A DNA stretch of 24,062 nucleotides, from the NCBI GenBank assembly GCA_031255075.1, contig JAIRTF010000183.1:1-24062 (forward strand). The letters run 5' to 3'. Positions 13,543 through 22,143 of this stretch are shown here, in pieces. Numbering within the stretch: the stretch's first letter is position 1; each line of letters begins with the position of its first letter. A program made the translations under genes and the position numbers. The stretch is from Bifidobacteriaceae bacterium. Its GTDB lineage: Bacteria > Actinomycetota > Actinomycetes > Actinomycetales > WQXJ01. Below the pieces are notes generated by a model that ran no database searches, had not been told where the DNA came from, and was given only the letters and a program-made list of their open reading frames with translations.

Positions 13543-15165
13543 ATGGCTAAGATCATTGCCTTCGATGAGGACGCCCGTCGCGGCATGGAGCGTGGCTTGA
13601 ATGAGCTCGCTGACACCGTGAAAGTCACCCTGGGGCCCAAGGGCCGCAACGTGGTGCTGGAAAAGAAGTGGGGCGCCCCCACCATCACCAACGACGGCGT
13701 GTCAATCGCCAAAGAGATCGAGTTGGAGGAACCGTTCGAGAAGATCGGCGCCGAACTCGTCAAGGAAGTCGCCAAGAAGACGGACGATGTCGCCGGCGAC
13801 GGAACCACCACCGCCACCGTTTTGGCCCAGGCACTGGTCCGCGAGGGCCTGCGCAACGTGGCCGCCGGCGCCAACCCGATTGCCCTCAAGCGGGGCATTG
13901 ACCAGGCTGTCACGGCCGTGGTCAACGCGCTGCTGGATCAGGCCAAAGAGGTTGAAGGCAAAGACGAGGTGGCTGCCACGGCCTCCATCTCCGCCGGTGA
14001 CCCAGCGATCGGTTCGCTGATCGCCGAGGCCATGGACAAAGTTGGCAACGAGGGTGTTATCACCGTTGAAGAGTCCAACACCTTCGGTTTGGAACTGGAA
14101 CTGACAGAGGGCATGCGCTTCGACAAGGGCTACCTGTCGATGTACTTCCAGACCGATCCGGAGCGTCAGGAAGCTGTCCTGGAGGACGCCTACATCCTGC
14201 TGGTGGAATCGAAGATCAGCTCCGTCAAGGACCTGCTGCCACTGCTGGAGAAGGTCTCCCAGGCCTCCAAGCCGCTGGCAATCATTGCCGAGGACGTGGA
14301 CGGCGAAGCGCTGGCCCTGCTGGTGGTCAACAAGGTGCGTGGCTCGCTCAAGTCCGTGGCTGTCAAGGCTCCCGGATTCGGTGACCGCCGCAAGGCCATG
14401 CTCCAAGACATGGCTGTGCTGACCGGCGCTCAGGTCATCTCTGAGACTGTGGGCCTGAAGCTGGAGAACGCTACCCTGGACATGCTGGGCACCGCCCGCA
14501 AGGTGGTAGTCACCAAGGATGAGACCACCATTGTTGACGGTGGTGGCGATGCTGAGGCGATTGCCGGCCGGGTGGCCCAAATCCGCTCCGAGATTGAAGC
14601 TACCGATTCCGACTATGACCGCGAGAAGCTCCAAGAGCGGCTCGCCAAGCTGGCCGGCGGCGTGGCCGTCATCAAGGCCGGTGCTGCTACCGAGGTTGAA
14701 CTCAAGGAGCGCAAGCACCGCATTGAAGACGCCGTCCGCAACGCTAAGGCTGCTGTCGAAGAGGGCATTGTGGCTGGTGGCGGGGTTGCCCTGCTGCAGG
14801 CCGGCCGAGTTGCCTTCGAGGGTCTGAAGCTGGACGGTGACGAGGCTATTGGCGCCAACATTGTGCGTCTGGCCCTGTCCGCTCCGCTCAAGCAGATCGC
14901 GGAGAACGCCGGCCTGGAGGGTGGCGTGGTAGCGGAGCGTGTCTCCAACCTGCCCGCCGGTCAGGGTCTGAACGCCGAGTCCGGCGTTTACGAAGACCTG
15001 ATGGCCGCCGGCATCTCCGATCCGGTCAAGGTAACCCGGTCCGCTCTGCAGAACGCCGGCTCCATTGCCGGTCTGTTCTTGACCACTGAGGCCGTGGTGG
15101 CTGACAAGCCTGAGAAGGCTGCGCCAGCTGGCCCAGACGCCGGCATGGGCGGCATGGACTACTGA
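13543..15165 (+). CDS. groEL: 60-kDa chaperonin GroEL (stand-alone, GGM tail)
   Basis: The 540-residue ATP-dependent chaperonin subunit, which forms the double-ring folding chamber with GroES. It starts MAKIIAFDEDARRGMERGLN. It contains the nucleotide-site motifs VTLGPKGRNVVLEKKWGAP and VAGDGTTTATVLAQAL, the apical-domain signature region, and AAVEEGIVAGGGVALLQA, and ends GPDAGMGGMDY. The GGM tail and the absence of groES upstream match the actinobacterial second, housekeeping-type GroEL rather than the His-tailed groES-linked copy; groES must be elsewhere. AAAGGA at 13524-13529 is a rather distant ribosome site (13 bases). It is controlled by two CIRCE elements, so it should be derepressed by heat through HrcA. 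A strong terminator follows. Confidence 0.98.
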   Translation: MAKIIAFDEDARRGMERGLNELADTVKVTLGPKGRNVVLEKKWGAPTITNDGVSIAKEIELEEPFEKIGAELVKEVAKKTDDVAGDGTTTATVLAQALVREGLRNVAAGANPIALKRGIDQAVTAVVNALLDQAKEVEGKDEVAATASISAGDPAIGSLIAEAMDKVGNEGVITVEESNTFGLELELTEGMRFDKGYLSMYFQTDPERQEAVLEDAYILLVESKISSVKDLLPLLEKVSQASKPLAIIAEDVDGEALALLVVNKVRGSLKSVAVKAPGFGDRRKAMLQDMAVLTGAQVISETVGLKLENATLDMLGTARKVVVTKDETTIVDGGGDAEAIAGRVAQIRSEIEATDSDYDREKLQERLAKLAGGVAVIKAGAATEVELKERKHRIEDAVRNAKAAVEEGIVAGGGVALLQAGRVAFEGLKLDGDEAIGANIVRLALSAPLKQIAENAGLEGGVVAERVSNLPAGQGLNAESGVYEDLMAAGISDPVKVTRSALQNAGSIAGLFLTTEAVVADKPEKAAPAGPDAGMGGMDY

Positions 15166-15189
15166 GGTAAAATCACTTAGTTGTGATCC

Positions 15190-15236
15190 GTGGCCCGGGG
15201 GAAGCAGGTAATGCTACCCCCGGGCCACTGCTCTTT
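15190..15236 (+). terminator. rho-independent terminator of groEL
   Basis: GTGGCCCGGGGG (15190-15201) pairs perfectly with CCCCCGGGCCAC (15217-15228), 12 bp. Inside the 15-base loop AGCA and TGCT can pair further. A T-rich run (CTCTTTTG) follows, placing this 25 bases after the groEL stop. Confidence 0.9.
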
Positions 15237-15302
15237 TGATGGGAAATCCTAGGAAAACGGGACTTTGGCCCTGCGCGCTCGGGGCAAAAGCGCTACCGTG
15301 AA

Positions 15303-15968
15303 ATGATGGATTCCATCTCAGCTCCCATCAGGGTTGGAATAGTTGAAGACGAGGATCTGCTGCGGTCAATGCTGACCGATTTGGCGATGAGCCATCCCGG
15401 CCTGGAAGTAGTTGGCGCGGCGGCCGGTTCCGCCGATGCCAAGACCAAGTTCCCGCCCGGTTCCTTGGACTTGGTTCTGATGGATGTTGCCCTGGGCGAT
15501 GGCAACGGTGTAGCCCTGGGTGTTTCGATGCAGCGGGCTGACCCGAACCTGATTGTGATGCTGTTGTCCAGCCATGACGTCATGGACCTGGTGATCTCCA
15601 TTGGAGAGAACGTCTCCAAGCCTTGGTCCTACTTGTCCAAGCGCTCTTCAGTTACCAAAGATGTGCTGTTCCGGTCGATCGAGGCAGCCTCCCAGGGTGA
15701 TGTCATCTTGGATCCTGAACTGACCGAACGTTCGGTGGTCCGCGAAGGCACCCCTGTGGCCCAGCTTTCAAGTGCCCAACTCCAAGTCTTGCGGTTGGTG
15801 GCGCAAGGATTCTCCAACGCGACTGCCGCAGACCTGCTGGGTTTGTCGCGCCGTTCGGTTGAAAACCACCTCCAGGCCATCTACAAGGTGCTGGGGATCA
15901 GTTCACGTGACGCCTCCCCCAGAGTGGCGGCGGTGCTGCAGTTCTTGCACCAGACCGCCAGAAAGTAG
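15303..15968 (+). CDS. LuxR/NarL-type response regulator
   Basis: A 221-residue response regulator: a receiver domain at about residues 9-125, with the acidic pocket in IVEDED, phospho-acceptor D61 (LVLMDVALGDGNG), S89/S90 and K113 (YLSKRSS). A LuxR-type helix-turn-helix follows at about 150-215 (LSSAQLQVLRLVAQGFSNAT, then ADLLGLSRRSVENHL). It is a DNA-binding transcription factor activated by its cognate kinase, which follows 5 bases later. Two adjacent ATGs (15303, 15306) compete and there is no clear ribosome site. It is separated from groEL by a terminator, so it has its own promoter, which I cannot identify. Confidence 0.92.
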   Translation: MMDSISAPIRVGIVEDEDLLRSMLTDLAMSHPGLEVVGAAAGSADAKTKFPPGSLDLVLMDVALGDGNGVALGVSMQRADPNLIVMLLSSHDVMDLVISIGENVSKPWSYLSKRSSVTKDVLFRSIEAASQGDVILDPELTERSVVREGTPVAQLSSAQLQVLRLVAQGFSNATAADLLGLSRRSVENHLQAIYKVLGISSRDASPRVAAVLQFLHQTARK

Positions 15969-15973
15969 GCCGG

Positions 15974-17155
15974 ATGGGTGAGCCGCAACGTTCATCTGCC
16001 CGGGCCAGTGAGCGCTGGATTTATCTCAGCTACGTAGTGCCGCTGATGGCGGTGATCTGCGTGTCACTGGCCATGGAGTGGATAGCTGTGACCGAATGGG
16101 CCAGCTGGCCGGTGCCACAGATCCAGGAATCAGGGGCAGGTATGTACCTGCTGGGTGTGTGGTGCTTCAGCTTTGTGCCCGGTTTGATAGCCGGGGCAGC
16201 CTTGGTGCCGTTCTATCCGGCCGGCGAATCGTGGACCTGGCGGCTGGTGTTGGCGGCCATCGCCTCGCTGCTCGGAACAGTGCTAAGGGTGGGCGTGGAG
16301 TTCGCCGTCTGGGGCCCGATGTACATGGTGGGACCCATAGGCCTTGAGCTGATCTTGTCCTTCTTTGTTCCGTTTGGCTGTATCTCAGTGTCTATGTACC
16401 TGGCGAAGTCACAGGTCAGAGCGGTTGAGGCGGAGCGCCAGCTGACGGAGATGGCCTTCCAGGAACGCCAATCACAGTTGGAGAGGGAAAACGCTGAGTT
16501 GCGTATCCGGCGTGATGTGTCCAGACTGCTCCACGACCAAGTCCAGCAGCGTTTGGTGTTCACCGCCAGCCGCCTTCAAAGCGAATTGCTCCCGATGGCC
16601 GCCGCCAATGACGATCTCTTGGCGGTCGACCTGCTCAAAGAGATCATCGCGGACATTGACCGGCTCCGTGAACACGATGTCCGCCAACTGTCGCAGTCCC
16701 TTTTCCCGACTGGTGCGGACCTCGGTTTGGCTCCGGCTTTGGGTTTGGCTGTCAGCCGGGTTCCGCCCAGCTTGTCGGTTGACATGGCGATAGAACAAGA
16801 AGCCTCCGGTTTTGACACGGTCCTGGAACCAGAACTGGATGTCACCTCCAGGGCGGTGCTGATCAAGGCCTTGGATGAGGCCATCACCAACGCCATCAAA
16901 CATGGTGGGGCCACCAAGCTGAAGATCCGGATGGGCCTGGAAGGCGAAAAGGCTGACCGGCGAATCTATTTGACTGTGGACAACGACGGCCAGCCGGTGG
17001 GCGAGAACCCGGTCCTGTCAGGGCTGACCCCCCACCAGGAACGATTGACCGCCCGCGGCGGCGGACTATTCCTGGGTTTGAATGATCGCGGCCAAACCCG
17101 GGTCAAGGTCTGGCTGCCCGCCCCCGAACCAGCTCCAGCGCCGGCTAGCGGTTGA
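15974..17155 (+). CDS. sensor histidine kinase, HisKA_3-like (partner of the LuxR-type regulator)
   Basis: A 393-residue membrane kinase. About four membrane segments fill residues 15-145. A helical stretch at 145-180 leads into the H-box DVSRLLHDQVQQRL with H187. The ATPase domain follows, with the N-box DEAITNAIKHGG (N306) and a G-box-like VDNDGQP and ARGGGLFLGLNDRG. This is the NarL/LytS-like kinase type that pairs with LuxR regulators. The sensed signal is unknown; little of the protein faces outside, suggesting a membrane-borne signal. ATG 15974 is 5 bases after the regulator stop. The 3' end overlaps the WXG100 gene tail by 11 bases in convergent orientation. The Pro/Ala-rich tail is not part of the domain. 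Confidence 0.9.
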   Translation: MGEPQRSSARASERWIYLSYVVPLMAVICVSLAMEWIAVTEWASWPVPQIQESGAGMYLLGVWCFSFVPGLIAGAALVPFYPAGESWTWRLVLAAIASLLGTVLRVGVEFAVWGPMYMVGPIGLELILSFFVPFGCISVSMYLAKSQVRAVEAERQLTEMAFQERQSQLERENAELRIRRDVSRLLHDQVQQRLVFTASRLQSELLPMAAANDDLLAVDLLKEIIADIDRLREHDVRQLSQSLFPTGADLGLAPALGLAVSRVPPSLSVDMAIEQEASGFDTVLEPELDVTSRAVLIKALDEAITNAIKHGGATKLKIRMGLEGEKADRRIYLTVDNDGQPVGENPVLSGLTPHQERLTARGGGLFLGLNDRGQTRVKVWLPAPEPAPAPASG

Positions 17156-17435
17156 ACAGCGCGGTGTTAGCCTGCTCCACCTCGGCATAGTTCTGGCCGG
17201 CGGTCACCAACGATTGACTGAGGGCCTCCAGGGCCTCTTCTACTACCCGCTGGGCTGCCCGCCACTGCTCAATGGCACCGGTGAAGGCGCTGGCAGCGCC
17301 GCCCGTCCAAACGCTGGCCAGTTCGGTCACATGACCGTTCAGGACCCCAATCTCGCTTTGGATGGCGGAAATCGAACCGCGCGCGGCACCGGCCACGGTG
17401 CCCAATGTTTCGGAGTTGACTTGGAAGACGCTCAT
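17145..17435 (-). CDS. WXG100-family protein (ESAT-6-like)
   Basis: A 96-residue helical-hairpin protein with the central motif W43-T-G45 (ASVWTGGAASAF) and Ala/Gln/Glu-rich helices on either side, the standard WXG100 length and layout. These proteins are usually substrates of type VII (ESX) secretion; no ESX component lies in this window, so an encoding locus elsewhere or a solitary role is implied. ATG 17435 is chosen over the longer frame because a strong AGGAGGT sits 5-6 bases upstream. There is no obvious C-terminal YxxxD/E beyond NYAEVEQANTALFNR; Y-A-E-V-E there is a near match. Confidence 0.9.
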   Translation of the reverse strand: MSVFQVNSETLGTVAGAARGSISAIQSEIGVLNGHVTELASVWTGGAASAFTGAIEQWRAAQRVVEEALEALSQSLVTAGQNYAEVEQANTALFNR

Positions 17436-17524
17436 TCGGTGAACCTCCTGGGTTGTTGTGGGCTGCCTGGTGCAGACCTTCGCCGGGAACGCTATTCGCG
17501 CCGCGAAGACGCCCGGCCCCATAA

Positions 17525-17551
17525 CGGCCCGGCCTGTGGGGAACCGGGCCG
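17525..17551 (-). terminator. hairpin terminator after the HD-like gene
   Basis: CGGCCCGG (17525-17532) pairs with CCGGGCCG (17544-17551), 8 bp with an 11-base loop, just after the stop of the minus-strand HD-like gene. It lacks a long U-run. Confidence 0.5.
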
Positions 17552-17555
17552 ACGC

Positions 17556-18281
17556 CTAGTTGGAGGCTCCGACCGGCTGGGGCGCGGCATCGTCCGCCGG
17601 CAAAGCCTCAAGCTCCCGTAAGCAGCGCGCCAACTCAGCCTCCACGTTGTTGCGCGCCACGTCCTCCCAGGCGCCGGCAGCCGAGGTCAAGAACAGGCGG
17701 TCCTTGCTCAGCCATCGGCGCAGCACGCCGATCCGCGCCGCCAACACCTCGCCCGGATCACCGGAGGCGAATTCATCGCGAATAGCGGCACAGTAGGCGC
17801 GGTAAGCCCGCGGATCAGACGCCAGGACGGCCCTTTCGGCATCGCACAACACAGCCAAGTCCGGGTCTTTGATGACCGGCGGCCGGGAACCAAGGCTGGT
17901 GATCAGTTGGCGCACCCGGGCGGCCTTGGCCTCATCCAAACCGAGGTGACTCAGCTGGCCATAGGCCAGATCGGCAGACACCGCCTCATCCTCACCCCAA
18001 GTGTGGCGGCCGGCCTGGCTGACAGCCGATGGAATCACCGCCCCGTGGTAGAACGCCGCCAACCGCACCAACGGCGGGCAGGAGGCCTCTTGTGACAGCT
18101 CATCCACCTTCTGCAACACCATGATCAGGTGGTCAATGCCGTGGAACCGCCGGGCCGGATTGGCCCACCGCTCAAGGAGCTTCTCACCCATCCGGGCCAC
18201 TTCGGTTGTGGGTGCCTGGCTGCCGGCTTCCGCCACCGCCCTGGCCCACACCCCGGCCAGCCATTCGGGCGCTTCGCCCAT
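17556..18281 (-). CDS. HD-superfamily-like protein lacking the HD aspartate
   Basis: A 241-residue helical protein that aligns with the predicted metal-dependent HD phosphohydrolases: RFHGIDHLIMVLQKVDEL (H47, H51), then AAFYHGAV (H79-G80) where the family has A-x-F-H-D-A-V, then GEDEAVSADLA in place of the N-E-E-R-S-A motif, and DPDLAVLC (D141) in place of DADLAIL. The defining HD aspartate is therefore Gly, and the usual T-x-x-H stretch reads LITSLGSRPP. Metal binding and catalysis are probably lost, so a binding or structural role is possible. The ATG has GAGGTGA 7 bases upstream. A hairpin ends the gene. Substrate unknown. Confidence 0.8.
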   Translation of the reverse strand: MGEAPEWLAGVWARAVAEAGSQAPTTEVARMGEKLLERWANPARRFHGIDHLIMVLQKVDELSQEASCPPLVRLAAFYHGAVIPSAVSQAGRHTWGEDEAVSADLAYGQLSHLGLDEAKAARVRQLITSLGSRPPVIKDPDLAVLCDAERAVLASDPRAYRAYCAAIRDEFASGDPGEVLAARIGVLRRWLSKDRLFLTSAAGAWEDVARNNVEAELARCLRELEALPADDAAPQPVGASN

Positions 18282-18310
18282 ATCCGTTCACCTCGGTTGG
18301 AAGACTTCTA

Positions 18311-18328
18311 GCAAACCGTTTGGTTTGC
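18311..18328. promoter_or_regulatory. perfect inverted repeat upstream of the HD-like gene
   Basis: GCAAACC, four bases, GGTTTGC (7-bp arms), 30 bases upstream of the HD-like start. It is AT-rich against a GC-rich background and lies between two minus-strand genes, so it could be an operator. It lacks the strength and U-run of a good terminator. Confidence 0.35.
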
Positions 18329-18472
18329 CCAGTCATCTTACGTGCTGCCTAGAGAGCGTCCGTCCGCCCGGCCATCAGGGGCCAAGCCGGTCAGGGGGAG
18401 CTCCAACAGCACCGGGCCCGGCCTGTTAGGCATTCGGTGGCCGATGCCGCTCAGTCGCCCGCCCGCACCGTG

Positions 18473-19930
18473 TCAGCCGGCCGCCTCCGGAGTTGGAATC
18501 GACCGCAACTCAAAGCTGAAAGTGGCGCCGCCACCGGGGGTTTCGGTCAGCTTGATATGGCCACCCATGGAGGTGACCAGCCCATCGACTATCGCCAGGC
18601 CCAGGCCGCTGCCGCCTAAATCCCGTGACCGGGACCCATCCAGCCGGTGGAAGCGGTCAAAGATTCGGCTGGCTTGGTCGGCGGGAATACCAGGGCCATG
18701 ATCCTGGACGGCGATGCGCACCTGGTTGTCCGCCGTGGTCAAGACCACTTCGATCGGTGTGGGCTGGGGAGCGTAACGGACGGCGTTGGCCAGCAGGTTG
18801 GCCAACACCCGGCGGATGGCCGGATCGTCACCGGCAACCCACAGTTCGGGCCATTCGGCCGGGTCCGGCGCTGACTCAGGCGAAGGTTCCGCCGGCCAGA
18901 CCACGGTCACGTCGCGGTCCGGCGCCATGGCTCTGGTATCCGCCACCGCGTCTGCCACCAGCGCGGAAAGGTTGACGGGTGCCAATTCCGGCCGTTGCCC
19001 TTCATCCAGGCGGGTCAGAGTCAGCAGGTCTTCGACCAGCAAACCCATGCGGGTGGCTTCCTGTTCAATCCGGCGGATGGCGTTGGCTTGTTCTTCCGGA
19101 TCACCCAGGCCGCCCAGCCGGTACAACTCGGCATAGCCGCGGATGGCCGCCAGCGGGTTGCGCAACTCGTGGGACGCGTCGGAGGCGAACGCCCGGACCT
19201 TCGCCTCGGATTGCCGCTGGGCGGCAAAGGCTTCCTCGATTTGGCTCAGCATGGCGTTCAAAGACTCGGTCAGCCGTCCAATCTCAGTGCCTTCCTGAGC
19301 GGCCGGCATGCGGGTGGTCAAGTCCCCGGCGGCTATCCGCGCAGCCGCCTGCTCCACTTGGATCAGCGGCTGCAGCGAACGTTTGACCAGCACATATCCA
19401 ATGGCGGTGGCGACGCAGGCGGCCGCCAGGGTGATCCACACCACCAGCATGGCCATCTGGCGGGTGGTCGCGTCTACCGATGTCAACGGCAACGCCAGGG
19501 CCAGGGACTCGCCGCCGCGCGGCCCTACAGCCACCATGGCGGCCACCACTCGCCATTTGCCGTCTCCGGAGTTGTCTTCCACGGTGAACGGCTCGCCGCG
19601 CCGCTGCATGGCCTCAGCTGCATCCAAGTGTTCCAAGGCCGGCAAATGGTTCTGGCGTGCCTCGCTGGCCAAAGCTCCCAGCCGGCTGCCATCCGGTGCG
19701 AAGATCATCAACACGTAGTCAGACGGACCAAAGATGGGCGCGTCTATCCGGGCGGGCGCGGACAGCGTGGACAGCGACTGGGTCAGTTGGCGGTCTACTT
19801 CATCGACCAGTTTGATGCGGAGGGCAACCGTGATGGCGGTGCCGGCCAGGGCCAATCCAAGCACTGACAGCCCGGCCACCAAAGCCGCTAGCTTGACTGC
19901 CAGCGGCCGCCCCGGCATGCGGGTGGTCAT
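18473..19930 (-). CDS. sensor histidine kinase with HAMP domain (partner of the OmpR-type regulator)
   Basis: A 485-residue classical kinase: membrane segment 1 at about 12-38, an extracytoplasmic sensor at 40-158, and membrane segment 2 at about 160-183. HAMP follows at about 184-236 (LVKRSLQPLIQVEQAAARIA). The HisKA box is FASDASHELRNPL with H254. The HATPase has NLLANAVRYA (N-box), VQDHGPGIP (G1), FDRFHR (F-box) and GGSGLGLAIV (G2). It resembles the actinobacterial TrcS/MprB-type kinases. Its ATG overlaps the regulator stop as ATGA on the minus strand, so regulator and kinase are translationally coupled. The signal is unknown. A bulged hairpin at about 18429-18448 may end the operon. Confidence 0.94.
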   Translation of the reverse strand: MTTRMPGRPLAVKLAALVAGLSVLGLALAGTAITVALRIKLVDEVDRQLTQSLSTLSAPARIDAPIFGPSDYVLMIFAPDGSRLGALASEARQNHLPALEHLDAAEAMQRRGEPFTVEDNSGDGKWRVVAAMVAVGPRGGESLALALPLTSVDATTRQMAMLVVWITLAAACVATAIGYVLVKRSLQPLIQVEQAAARIAAGDLTTRMPAAQEGTEIGRLTESLNAMLSQIEEAFAAQRQSEAKVRAFASDASHELRNPLAAIRGYAELYRLGGLGDPEEQANAIRRIEQEATRMGLLVEDLLTLTRLDEGQRPELAPVNLSALVADAVADTRAMAPDRDVTVVWPAEPSPESAPDPAEWPELWVAGDDPAIRRVLANLLANAVRYAPQPTPIEVVLTTADNQVRIAVQDHGPGIPADQASRIFDRFHRLDGSRSRDLGGSGLGLAIVDGLVTSMGGHIKLTETPGGGATFSFELRSIPTPEAAG

Positions 19931-20661
19931 GGTTTGGGTTTGCGCGGCGCCCGCACCAGGTAGCCAACCCCGCGCCTGGTCTCAATGAATGGCGGCAGCT
20001 TGGTGCCGGCGGGGCGGACGTCCAAGCGGCGGCGCAGATAGGAGATGTAGCTCTCAACAATGGTGGTGTCACCAGACCAGCTGTATTCCCAAACATGGTC
20101 CAGGATCTGGGCTTTGGACAGCACATGGCCGGCGTTGGCCATCAAATAGCGGAGCAGTTTGAACTCGGTGGGTGAAAGCTTGACCTCCACGCCGGCGCGG
20201 TAGACCTCATGCAGGTCCTCATCCAGTTCCACGTCACCCACCCGCAGCACCGCCCCTTCAGGCTGTTCGCCAAAACCGGCCCGGCGCAACACTGTCCGGA
20301 TGCGGGCCACCACTTCTTCCAAGCTGAACGGTTTGGTGACGTAGTCATCGCCGCCTACCGTCAGGCCGCGGACCTTGTCCGCCACTTGGTCGCGGGCTGT
20401 CAAGAAAACCACCGGAATGTGTTCGCCGCCTTCCCGCAGCCGTTTGGTGACGGCGAATCCGTCCATGTCCGGCAGCATCACGTCCAGCACAATCAGGTCC
20501 GGGCGGTGCTCAATGGCCATCGCCACGGCCTCACCCCCGGTGGAGGCGGTCAGCACTTCGAAACCGGCAAACTTGAGCGTGGTGGTGAGTAGGTCACGCA
20601 AGTTGGGTTCGTCATCGACCACCAGCAACCGGGCCTGGGCGTGAGATAGCGGGGAGTTCAT
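19927..20661 (-). CDS. OmpR/PhoB-type response regulator
   Basis: A 244-residue regulator: a receiver domain with DDE (16-18), D60 (LIVLDVMLPDMDG), T88 and K110 (DDYVTKPF), and a winged-helix DNA-binding domain from about 145 (VKLSPTEFKLLRYLMANAGH, then YISYLRRRLD and ETRRGVGYLVRAP). It is close in pattern to actinobacterial TrcR/PrrA-type regulators. ATG 20661 is chosen over the longer frame because GGAG lies about 6 bases upstream and the receiver begins 11 residues in. It precedes its kinase with an ATGA overlap. About 230 bases of upstream DNA separate it from the divergent csp gene. Confidence 0.95.
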   Translation of the reverse strand: MNSPLSHAQARLLVVDDEPNLRDLLTTTLKFAGFEVLTASTGGEAVAMAIEHRPDLIVLDVMLPDMDGFAVTKRLREGGEHIPVVFLTARDQVADKVRGLTVGGDDYVTKPFSLEEVVARIRTVLRRAGFGEQPEGAVLRVGDVELDEDLHEVYRAGVEVKLSPTEFKLLRYLMANAGHVLSKAQILDHVWEYSWSGDTTIVESYISYLRRRLDVRPAGTKLPPFIETRRGVGYLVRAPRKPKP

Positions 20662-20889
20662 TACTCCAGTCTGGTCCGGAAACCTTGGAGCCTCCTGATG
20701 GCGGGCTGCGCGTGTCCTGAGAACCGGAGCCCGGGCGGCGGCCTTGGTGCGCGGGCCTCCCGTTATGGGGCCAGACAGCCGGCCCGGCCGGATGTGCCGC
20801 CGGTAGAGACAAATCTCCAGCGGAAGCACACCATTCAGCGAACCGGTAGCCTTGACGGGTCAGTCCTATTCACCTAACGGGAGGTCTCC

Positions 20890-21273
20890 GTGCCCACCGG
20901 CAAAGTCAGATTCTTTGACGAGTCTCGAGGCTTTGGCTTCATCTCAGCAGACGATGGCGCCGATGTATTCCTGCACGCCACGGCTCTGCCGCCAGATACG
21001 CCCGCACCCCGGCCGGGCACCAAAGTGGAATATGACGTGGCCGATGGCAAACGCGGCCCCTCAGCTCTGCGGGTGCAAGTGCTATCCAAACCGGCCACGG
21101 TTGGGCGGACGCACCGCAAACCGCCAGAGGACATGGTGGTGATCATTGAGGACCTGATCAAACTGCTTGATGAGACCTCCAACACCTTGCGCCGGGGGCG
21201 TTACCCCGACCGGCGCGGCGCCACCCAGGTGGCCCAGTTGCTCCGCGCCGTGGCCGGTGACCTAGAGCCGTGA
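20890..21273 (+). CDS. cold-shock-domain protein with C-terminal extension
   Basis: A 127-residue protein. Residues 1-66 are a cold-shock domain with RNP1-like RGFGFIS and RNP2-like DVFLHATAL, an OB fold binding single-stranded RNA or DNA. The remaining 60 or so residues form a helical extension (PEDMVVIIEDLIKLLDETSN) absent from ordinary CspA, typical of the long actinobacterial variant. The start GTG 20890 has GGGAGGT 4-5 bases upstream. Its stop overlaps the GTG of the DUF3027 gene (GTGA), so the two are coupled, a pairing I recall from many actinobacteria. It probably acts as an RNA chaperone; the extension may mediate protein contact. Confidence 0.92.
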   Translation: MPTGKVRFFDESRGFGFISADDGADVFLHATALPPDTPAPRPGTKVEYDVADGKRGPSALRVQVLSKPATVGRTHRKPPEDMVVIIEDLIKLLDETSNTLRRGRYPDRRGATQVAQLLRAVAGDLEP

Positions 21274-22121
21274 CCAGCCCAAAGACCGCCGCTAAGACCG
21301 CCGCCAAGACCGAAGATCCCACCTCGGTGGTGGACGATGCCGCCGCGGCGCCCCGCAGTGCCCGCAAGATCAAAGCCGACCCGTATCTCAGCTCGGAGGC
21401 TTCGCTGGAAGCCGCCCGCGCCGCCTTGGAAGACATCGCGTCCGCTCACGATGTAGGCGAATACTTGGGCCTTGACATGATCCAAGAGCGGGTTGGCACG
21501 CTCCGGTTTGCTTGCCTGCTGCCCGGCTATGTTGGCTGGAGCTGGGCGGTGACCGTGGCGCGCGTTCCGCGGGGACGCCACGCCACCGTTTCTGAAACAG
21601 AACTCTTGCCTGGCCCGGATGCGTTGCTGTCGCCTTCTTGGGTGCCGTGGGTTGACCGGCTCCGGCCGGGTGATCTGGGGCCCGGAGATACCTTGCCGCG
21701 GGTTCTGGATGATCCGCGTCTGGATGAGGGCTACACAGCTACCGGTGACAAGGATGCCGATCAGTTGGCCATCTACGAATTGGGTCTGGGGCGGCCGCGG
21801 GTGCTGTCTGCCGAAGGCCGGGCGGAGGCCGCCCAGCGCTGGTATGAGGGCGCCCATGGACCCACCGCCAGCGAGGCGATCAAGGCTGGTGGCAAATGCG
21901 CCACCTGCGGTTTTGTTGTGCCGCTAGGCGGTTCGCTGCGGCTGCTATTCGGCATCTGCACCAACCAGTGGGCAGCCCGTGATGGTTCAGTGGTGTCCTA
22001 TGACCATGGCTGTGGGGCACATTCCGAAACCGATGTGGCCAAGGTGGCCAGTCAGTGGCCGCCCAACCAGCCGATGATTGACGATTCGACAATCATTCCG
22101 GTGGACCTGACCACTCCTTAG
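21270..22121 (+). CDS. DUF3027 protein with zinc-ribbon-like C-terminus
   Basis: A 283-residue protein of the actinobacterial DUF3027 family. A Lys/Ala/Thr-rich N-terminus of about 35 residues leads into the family core (DVGEYLGLDMIQERVGTLRF, then LPGYVGWSWAVTVARVPRG and ELLPGPDALLSPSWVPWVDR). The C-terminal region has C210, C213, C230, C248 and H251, a likely metal site (KCATCGF, FGICTNQW, DHGCGAHSETD). The start GTG is fixed by overlap with the csp stop. Function is unknown; coupling to a cold-shock protein suggests a shared role in RNA handling, which is inference. It converges on DUF2530 with a 22-base gap containing a small GGCGC/GCGCC hairpin. Confidence 0.9.
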   Translation: MTSPKTAAKTAAKTEDPTSVVDDAAAAPRSARKIKADPYLSSEASLEAARAALEDIASAHDVGEYLGLDMIQERVGTLRFACLLPGYVGWSWAVTVARVPRGRHATVSETELLPGPDALLSPSWVPWVDRLRPGDLGPGDTLPRVLDDPRLDEGYTATGDKDADQLAIYELGLGRPRVLSAEGRAEAAQRWYEGAHGPTASEAIKAGGKCATCGFVVPLGGSLRLLFGICTNQWAARDGSVVSYDHGCGAHSETDVAKVASQWPPNQPMIDDSTIIPVDLTTP

Positions 22122-22143
22122 CGGCGCGTGGCGCCTGCCAGCT

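Noticed and set aside
13702..14718. Long minus-strand ORF (338 codons) antisense to groEL
   Set aside because: It is a shadow of the GC-rich groEL coding frame; no family features or ribosome site.
18995..19867. 290-codon plus-strand ORF antisense to the OmpR-type kinase
   Set aside because: The residue mix is Gln/Gly/Arg-heavy with no domain; the opposite strand encodes all kinase motifs.
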